Shown here: in pieces, positions 21,627 to 25,646 of the stretch | Layout: each line of letters opens with the position of its first letter | How positions within the stretch are numbered: position 1 is the first letter of the stretch | DNA from: JBKHHU01 sp046539045 | Lineage (GTDB): Bacteria > Planctomycetota > Phycisphaerae > SM23-33 | Length of the DNA: 25,646 bases | Reading direction: 5' to 3' | NCBI GenBank assembly: GCA_046539045.1 | Contig: JBKHHU010000024.1 | Span: forward strand, 1 to 25,646 | Notes under the pieces: model-generated | The model's input: only the letters and a program-made list of their open reading frames with translations | What the model was told of the DNA's origin: nothing | Database searches by the model: none | Program-made: the position numbers and the translations under genes

Positions 21627-22592
21627 ATGGATACAACCACCAAGTTCATTCTGACTGCCGTGCTGATCGTTTGCTCCGCAGCCGCGGGGTACATGGCCCG
21701 GCGCAACAGACTCGTCCCGGAGACCATCGCCGGTCCGATCATGACGCTGATCGTCGTGTTCGGGTACTCGTCGGTCGGCTTCTTCGCGATCTGGTCGCGC
21801 GATGTCACCGGTCAGGACGCCTGGTTGCCGACCCTCGGAATCATACAGGCCGGGATCATGGCCGGGTTGGGAATCCTCATCGCGGCGATGCTTGGGATGA
21901 AGCAGGCCCAGCGCGGGCTGTTCGGGCTGTCGGCGACGGTCGGGAACGCGGGCTTCACCATGGGCGGGTTCCTGCTGTTTCTGATGTACGGCGAACGCGG
22001 CCTGGCTTTGGCGAGCATCTACTGTCTGATGTGGTACCCGATGGTCGTGTTCCTGCTGTATCCCGTCGGGCGACACTACTGTCCCGGCGCGGCGCGGGAG
22101 CCGCTCTGGAGGCTGATGTGCCGCAGCCTGTTTCACTGGCGGTCGATCGGGCTGCCGATGATGCTGGGCGGGCTGATCCTCTCGCTGGTGGACGTGCCGT
22201 ACCCGTCGGTGATCAGCGAGTGGGAGATCGTGGAGATCATCGTCTTCTCGGTGATCATCCTGGCGTATTTCTCGATCGGGCTGCGTCTGCGGTTTTCGCA
22301 TCTGCTGGAACTCAAGCGGATGATTCTCTCGTTGGCACTGGTGCGGTTCGGCCTGAGCACGCTGGTGGCGCTGGGCCTGTACGCCCTGACGCTGCTGACC
22401 CCGTGGGGGATGGACGATGTTCACCGCAACGTGATCATCATCGAAGCGTCGGTGCCGATGGCGGTGACGAACGTAGCCGTGGCGAACATGTTCGGGCTCA
22501 AGCCCAAGGAAGCGTCGATGCTGTTCGTCGCGAACACGGGGATGTACCTGGTGCTGGTCCTGCCGATCATCGCGGCTGTCTTCGGCGGCTGA
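21627..22592 (+). CDS. AEC-family membrane transporter (auxin-efflux-carrier-like)
   Basis: The 321-residue protein is hydrophobic throughout, with about nine or ten predicted membrane spans in two groups of roughly five. The first group includes ATVGNAGFTMGGFLLFLMYG, which resembles the AEC 'N-x-G-x-x-G-x-P' region. The second includes IIIEASVPMAVTNVAVANMF followed by KPKEASMLFVANTG, the usual AEC pattern of a conserved Pro-containing helix. Family members move organic anions such as malate, or auxin-like compounds, by secondary transport; the substrate here is unknown. Bile-acid/sodium symporter relatives are the main alternative. The start is the first ATG of the frame and lacks a ribosome binding site. 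It reads away from the nucleotidase-like gene and runs into the hflX promoter region. Confidence 0.75.
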   Translation: MDTTTKFILTAVLIVCSAAAGYMARRNRLVPETIAGPIMTLIVVFGYSSVGFFAIWSRDVTGQDAWLPTLGIIQAGIMAGLGILIAAMLGMKQAQRGLFGLSATVGNAGFTMGGFLLFLMYGERGLALASIYCLMWYPMVVFLLYPVGRHYCPGAAREPLWRLMCRSLFHWRSIGLPMMLGGLILSLVDVPYPSVISEWEIVEIIVFSVIILAYFSIGLRLRFSHLLELKRMILSLALVRFGLSTLVALGLYALTLLTPWGMDDVHRNVIIIEASVPMAVTNVAVANMFGLKPKEASMLFVANTGMYLVLVLPIIAAVFGG

Positions 22593-22642
22593 CGGAAGGA
22601 CCGACGGGTGACAATTCCTTCTCCGGCGCGTGGAAAAGCGTG

Positions 22643-22648
22643 TATAAT
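22643..22648 (+). promoter_or_regulatory. Probable -10 element for hflX
   Basis: A perfect TATAAT with TG immediately upstream lies 40 bases before the hflX ATG, in the 96-base gap after the AEC gene. No clear -35 at 16-18 bases was seen, so the TG may help. The resulting leader carries GAGGT at 22671-22675. Confidence 0.5.
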
Positions 22649-22688
22649 TGGGCAATCACGAGAGATTTTTGAGGTACTTCCGTAGCGT

Positions 22689-24005
22689 ATGAATGAGCTG
22701 AAAAGAGAGCAACTGGCCGTCCAGCAGGAACGCAGCCTGCTGGTGGGTGTGATTCTTCCCGACAGTAACATAGATCCGGACGATCCGCTGGGGGAACTCC
22801 GCAGCCTGGCCCGCACAGCCAAGGCGATTGTCGTCGACGAGATGGTCTGCAAGCGCCAGTCGATCAGTCCGGCGCTGTATGTCGGCAGCGGGAAGGCCCG
22901 GGAAATCGCCGAACGGGCCGAGATGAACGAGATCGACACGATCATCTTCGACAACGACCTGACGCCCGCCCAGATGCGTGACCTGGAGAAGATCACCGAC
23001 CGAAAGATCATCGACCGCAGCGAGTTGATTCTGGACATCTTCGCCGCCCACGCCCGCACCAGCGAAGCCCGGCTCCAGGTGGAACTGGCCCAGCTGGAAT
23101 ATACCTATCCGCGACTTCGCAACATGTGGTCTCACCTGGAGCGGATCGGCGGCGGGTCGACCGCCAACGGCGGGATCGGCACGCGCGGCATGGGCGAGAA
23201 GCAGATCGAGGTCGACCGCCGGCTGGTGCAGAAGCGCGTCAGCTTCCTGAAGCGGCAGATCGCCCAGATCGACAAGCGCAAGCAGCGCCAGGTCAAGGCC
23301 CGTGACGAGATCTTCACCGCCTGCCTGGTCGGGTACACCAACGCGGGCAAGAGCACGATCATGAGCAGGCTGACCGGGGCCGATGTGTATGTAGCCGACA
23401 AGCTGTTCGCCACGCTCGATACCCGCACCCGCAAATGGGACCTGCCCACCGGCGAGCATTGCCTGCTGAGCGACACCGTCGGGTTCGTACGCGACCTGCC
23501 GCACCACCTGGTCGCCAGCTTTCGGGCGACGCTGGAAGAAGCGATCAATGCCGACCTGCTCATGCACGTAGCCGACGCCTCGCGCGAGAACTGTCTTCAG
23601 CAGATCGAAGCGGTGAACAGCGTCCTGGACGAGCTGGAATGCGACCGCTCCCGGTGCCTGATGGTGCTCAACAAGGTCGACCGGATCAAGGACCCGGCCA
23701 ACCGCGTCCTGCTGCGACAGCAGTTCCCGGAGGCTATCTTTACCTCCGCGGCGTCGGGGGAGGGTCTGGACGAACTGGCCGAGACGGTCGGTGAGATGGT
23801 CGGCGGTGGGGCCGTGCAGGTGACGTTGCGTGCCAACTGCGTCAACGGCCAGCTGATGAACTACATCGCCCAGCACGCGGAGGTGCAGAATCAGACCTTT
23901 GAAGACACCACCGCCTGCATCGACGCGATTATTCCCAGCAGCAAACTGGACTTGCTCAAGCAATTCGGCGACGATGTGAGCATTCATCCGCCGGTTTCCG
24001 GGTAG
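22689..24005 (+). CDS. hflX: GTPase HflX (ribosome-associated)
   Basis: The 438-residue product is an HflX-family GTPase. HflX binds the 50S subunit and can split stalled ribosomes under stress. The N-terminal domain has the substrate-like loop ALYVGSGKAREI and IIFDNDLTPAQMRDLEK; a helical linker carries RIGGGSTANGGIGTRGMGEK and QIEVDRR, where the common form is G-P-G-E-T-Q-L-E-x-D-R-R. The GTPase domain has G1 GYTNAGKST (residues 215-223), G3 DTVGFVRDLPHHLVASF and G4 NKVD, with SAASGEG as G5. A short C-terminal domain follows. All nucleotide-binding motifs are intact, so activity is expected. The gene is 27 bases before the metallopeptidase gene, and the two may be co-transcribed. Confidence 0.97.
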   Translation: MNELKREQLAVQQERSLLVGVILPDSNIDPDDPLGELRSLARTAKAIVVDEMVCKRQSISPALYVGSGKAREIAERAEMNEIDTIIFDNDLTPAQMRDLEKITDRKIIDRSELILDIFAAHARTSEARLQVELAQLEYTYPRLRNMWSHLERIGGGSTANGGIGTRGMGEKQIEVDRRLVQKRVSFLKRQIAQIDKRKQRQVKARDEIFTACLVGYTNAGKSTIMSRLTGADVYVADKLFATLDTRTRKWDLPTGEHCLLSDTVGFVRDLPHHLVASFRATLEEAINADLLMHVADASRENCLQQIEAVNSVLDELECDRSRCLMVLNKVDRIKDPANRVLLRQQFPEAIFTSAASGEGLDELAETVGEMVGGGAVQVTLRANCVNGQLMNYIAQHAEVQNQTFEDTTACIDAIIPSSKLDLLKQFGDDVSIHPPVSG

Positions 24006-24032
24006 GTTTCGGGGCTCAAGAGAGGACTGTCC

Positions 24033-25310
24033 ATGAAACGCACTGCGCTTGTCCTGCTGACTTCCGCTGTCGTCTGCACATCCGCCATCGAGCTTCCTGC
24101 CGCTGAGGACAAGACGCAGCGCCGGCCTCGCGTGATGCTGTCGCTGAAAGACGGCAAGCCCGTTCGCGGCCTGCTGGTGCGGGCAGACGATTCCGAAGTC
24201 GTCCTGCGGGTCGGGGAGGAAGAAAAGTCGTTCGCCAACGAGACAATCAAACCGGTCAGCCTTTACATGGTCAAGCGGAAGGTGCTGGACCTGTCCGAGG
24301 CGGAGTCGCATATCCGACTGGCGAAACTTTGCATGCGTCACGGCCTGAAGACGATCGCGCTGCGAGAGCTGTCGACCGCCCAGCGGCTTGACCCCGAACG
24401 CAAGGAGGAGATCGCCCGGCTCCGAAAGCAGGCGCTCAGCAGCACCCCTCCGGAAGCGGAGGAACCGGAACCCGCCGAATCCGACGAAGGCGCTGCGGAT
24501 GAAAAGACCGTCCGGCAGTACAAGGAGGCGACCAAGGCGCAGATCGCCGTGTTCCGCAAACAGGCCGAGGCGAAATTCGAAGCCGCCAAGAAGTTCGCCC
24601 CGTCCATGCACCTGATCGAAACCCCGCACTTCCTCATCTACAGCACTTGGGACAAGGACAACGACAAGGCCCTGGCCAACATCTGCGAAAACATGTACGC
24701 CCGCATGTGCAGGCAGTTCAACATCCCTGCCAAGGAAAATATCTGGGCGGGCAAGTGCCCGGTCTACGTCTTCTGGAAGCCGGAGAACTTCCAGCGGTTC
24801 GCGACCGAGATCGACAAGAATGCAGCCATCAGCAAGGCCGCGGGCTACAACCGAATGCACTCCAACGGGTTTACGTACATCGTGATGAACCGCCTGAACA
24901 CCAAGAGCGACTTCTTCACCGTGCTCGTTCACGAAGCCAGTCACGCCTTCCTCGCCCGATACCTCACCAACCGCCACGTTACCTCCTGGGTCAATGAAGG
25001 TCTGGCAGAGTACATGGCCGCGACGCTCGTGAAGGATGGGTTCGCCATGGACCGCTGCAAGCTGGCCACCAAGGAAGCAGCCAAGGGCGAGCGTTCGATC
25101 ATGCCGGTATTCGACGGAGTCAAGCTGGACTCCTTCGACTACGGGGTCGCCCAGAGCCTCACGCGGTATCTCATCTCACGGGACAAGAAAGCCTACATCA
25201 AGTTCATCCAGCTGCAGAAGCAGGGCAAAAGCGATGAAGAGGCGCTGAAGGAAGCCTACGGCATCACGCGCGAGCAGTTGGCCCGGCTGTGGTTCAAGGC
25301 GATCCGCTGA
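24033..25310 (+). CDS. Secreted HExxH metallopeptidase, DUF1570-like
   Basis: The 425-residue product has a signal peptide (MKRTALVLLTSAVVCTSAIE, cleavage near ELPAAED). A short beta-rich segment follows (KPVRGLLVRADDSEVVLRVG), resembling a small SH3-like barrel, then a helical TPR-like region (HIRLAKLCMRHGLKTIALRE), a charged linker, and a C-terminal zinc peptidase domain. The zinc site is H300-E-A-S-H304 in VLVHEASHAFLARY, with the third ligand probably E322 in WVNEGLAEYMA, as in gluzincins of the peptidase MA superfamily. Planctomycetes carry many DUF1570 proteins of this type with unknown substrates, so this is a likely member. A GAGAGGA ribosome binding site precedes the ATG, and the gene is 27 bases after hflX. 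Confidence 0.82.
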   Translation: MKRTALVLLTSAVVCTSAIELPAAEDKTQRRPRVMLSLKDGKPVRGLLVRADDSEVVLRVGEEEKSFANETIKPVSLYMVKRKVLDLSEAESHIRLAKLCMRHGLKTIALRELSTAQRLDPERKEEIARLRKQALSSTPPEAEEPEPAESDEGAADEKTVRQYKEATKAQIAVFRKQAEAKFEAAKKFAPSMHLIETPHFLIYSTWDKDNDKALANICENMYARMCRQFNIPAKENIWAGKCPVYVFWKPENFQRFATEIDKNAAISKAAGYNRMHSNGFTYIVMNRLNTKSDFFTVLVHEASHAFLARYLTNRHVTSWVNEGLAEYMAATLVKDGFAMDRCKLATKEAAKGERSIMPVFDGVKLDSFDYGVAQSLTRYLISRDKKAYIKFIQLQKQGKSDEEALKEAYGITREQLARLWFKAIR

Positions 25311-25390
25311 AACTCCATCCGGCAATCAACCGATCGCTGGGCCGTCGGAAGGATCCGTTCTACCGGCAGGTTTCTTCCTGGTTCGCATTT

Positions 25391-25415
25391 CGCCCGGCAT
25401 CGCGGCGGCCGGGCG
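25391..25415. terminator. Possible terminator hairpin downstream of the metallopeptidase
   Basis: CGCCCGGC (25391-25398) pairs perfectly with GCCGGGCG (25408-25415) around a 9-base loop, 80 bases after the peptidase stop. No T-run follows, so it could be a Rho-assisted end or a chance GC hairpin. Confidence 0.3.
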
Positions 25416-25510
25416 CCACCGATCGATATCACTAAAGATTTGCGTCCGGACTGTCGACATTAGAGGAGCCTGAGCACAATACTCATTCGCCTTGGGCGCT
25501 GCCGATTTTC

Positions 25511-25542
25511 GGGCGACGGAAGATGACCAGCTTCCGCCGCCC
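25511..25542. terminator. Hairpin at the convergent boundary, possible bidirectional terminator
   Basis: A 12-base stem with one mismatch (25511-25522 with 25531-25542) encloses an 8-base loop. It lies about 33 bases beyond the stop codon of the leftward partial gene. Neither strand has a clear T-run. Confidence 0.4.
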
Positions 25543-25575
25543 GTCCTTATGCGCTCCTGCCTCCAGCCAAGGCTC

Positions 25576-25646
25576 CTACTGTAACAAATCCGTCCCTTCT
25601 TCCGACTCGGTCAGTGCCATAAGCAGCGCATCATTGTCCAGCACGT
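25576..25646 (-). CDS. Probable 3' end of a leftward gene (partial)
   Basis: Reading leftward from the window edge, one frame gives 22 in-frame codons ending in TAG at 25578-25576, with peptide VLDNDALLMALTESEEGTDL then LQ. The other two minus frames stop within the first dozen codons. The composition and the downstream hairpin fit a real C-terminus, but the fragment is too short to identify. Confidence 0.35.
   Translation of the reverse strand, partial: VLDNDALLMALTESEEGTDLLQ

Larger units (their letters stand above)
25311..25575. other. Intergenic region between convergent genes at the window end
   Basis: No gene could be supported. Two hairpins (25391-25415 and 25511-25542) are listed separately. 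The remainder shows no obvious promoter or repeat. Confidence 0.5.

Noticed and set aside
22656..24977. Long minus-strand frame (about 770 codons) opposite hflX and the peptidase
   Set aside because: It spans two well-supported plus-strand genes and their gap, and its peptide is low-complexity and unlike any family I know.
25425..25475. Sigma-28-like promoter around TAAAG near 25434
   Set aside because: The second half does not match GCCGATAA and no rightward gene starts nearby within the window.

Overview
The window is GC-rich chromosomal DNA carrying mostly single-copy housekeeping genes. I see no tRNA, rRNA, insertion sequence, phage gene or CRISPR array. The gene set is a futalosine-pathway menaquinone gene (mqnA), a formylglycine-type sulfatase, a DUF4139-type secreted protein, a vWA/glutamine-amidotransferase-like membrane protein and a DUF1570-like secreted metallopeptidase. 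The intergenic octamer repeats add to this. Together they suggest a member of the Planctomycetota, perhaps the Phycisphaerae. That placement is inferred from gene content, not from a marker-gene comparison.

Layout. Positions 1-2828 (minus strand) hold trpD, mqnA and a zinc alcohol dehydrogenase cut by the window edge; they read leftward and may be co-transcribed. From a divergent promoter region, 3000-4490 (plus) encodes a metallophosphoesterase fused to a PHP domain, followed by a vWA membrane protein (4530-7142), mutS (7197-9827), a sulfatase (9924-11261) and a four-helix membrane protein of unknown function (11473-12264). A gene-poor stretch of about 410 bases follows.

Positions 12676-15303 hold the most unusual block: a ParA-type ATPase with a long acidic, proline-rich tail, then two small proteins. 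The second small protein ends in a ribbon-helix-helix-like DNA-binding segment. The two small proteins share a RLGLQC motif. The tail end of the ParA and the end of the first small protein share an (F/Y)PALxxxLK motif. This looks like a ParA-based segregation or cargo-positioning module whose parts are linked by short linear motifs. I do not recognise it as a named system.

Positions 15456-17008 hold an ArsP/DUF318-like permease with a small beta-domain insertion, tightly followed by a 46-residue reading frame resembling only the N-terminus of TrmO. galK (17081-18235) ends at a strong hairpin and converges with two leftward genes for exported proteins: a DUF4139-like protein (18370-20406) and a 5'-nucleotidase-like metallophosphatase (20503-21519) that lacks the usual histidine of its GNH motif. 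Rightward again come an AEC-type transporter (21627-22592), hflX (22689-24005) and a secreted HExxH peptidase (24033-25310). The last 336 bases are mostly non-coding, with hairpins and the probable 3' end of a leftward gene.

Several genes (mutS, galK, the AEC transporter) lack a Shine-Dalgarno sequence and have a plausible -10 element only 8-10 bases before the ATG, which suggests leaderless transcripts. Others (trpD, the DUF4139 gene, the TrmO-like frame) have clear ribosome binding sites.
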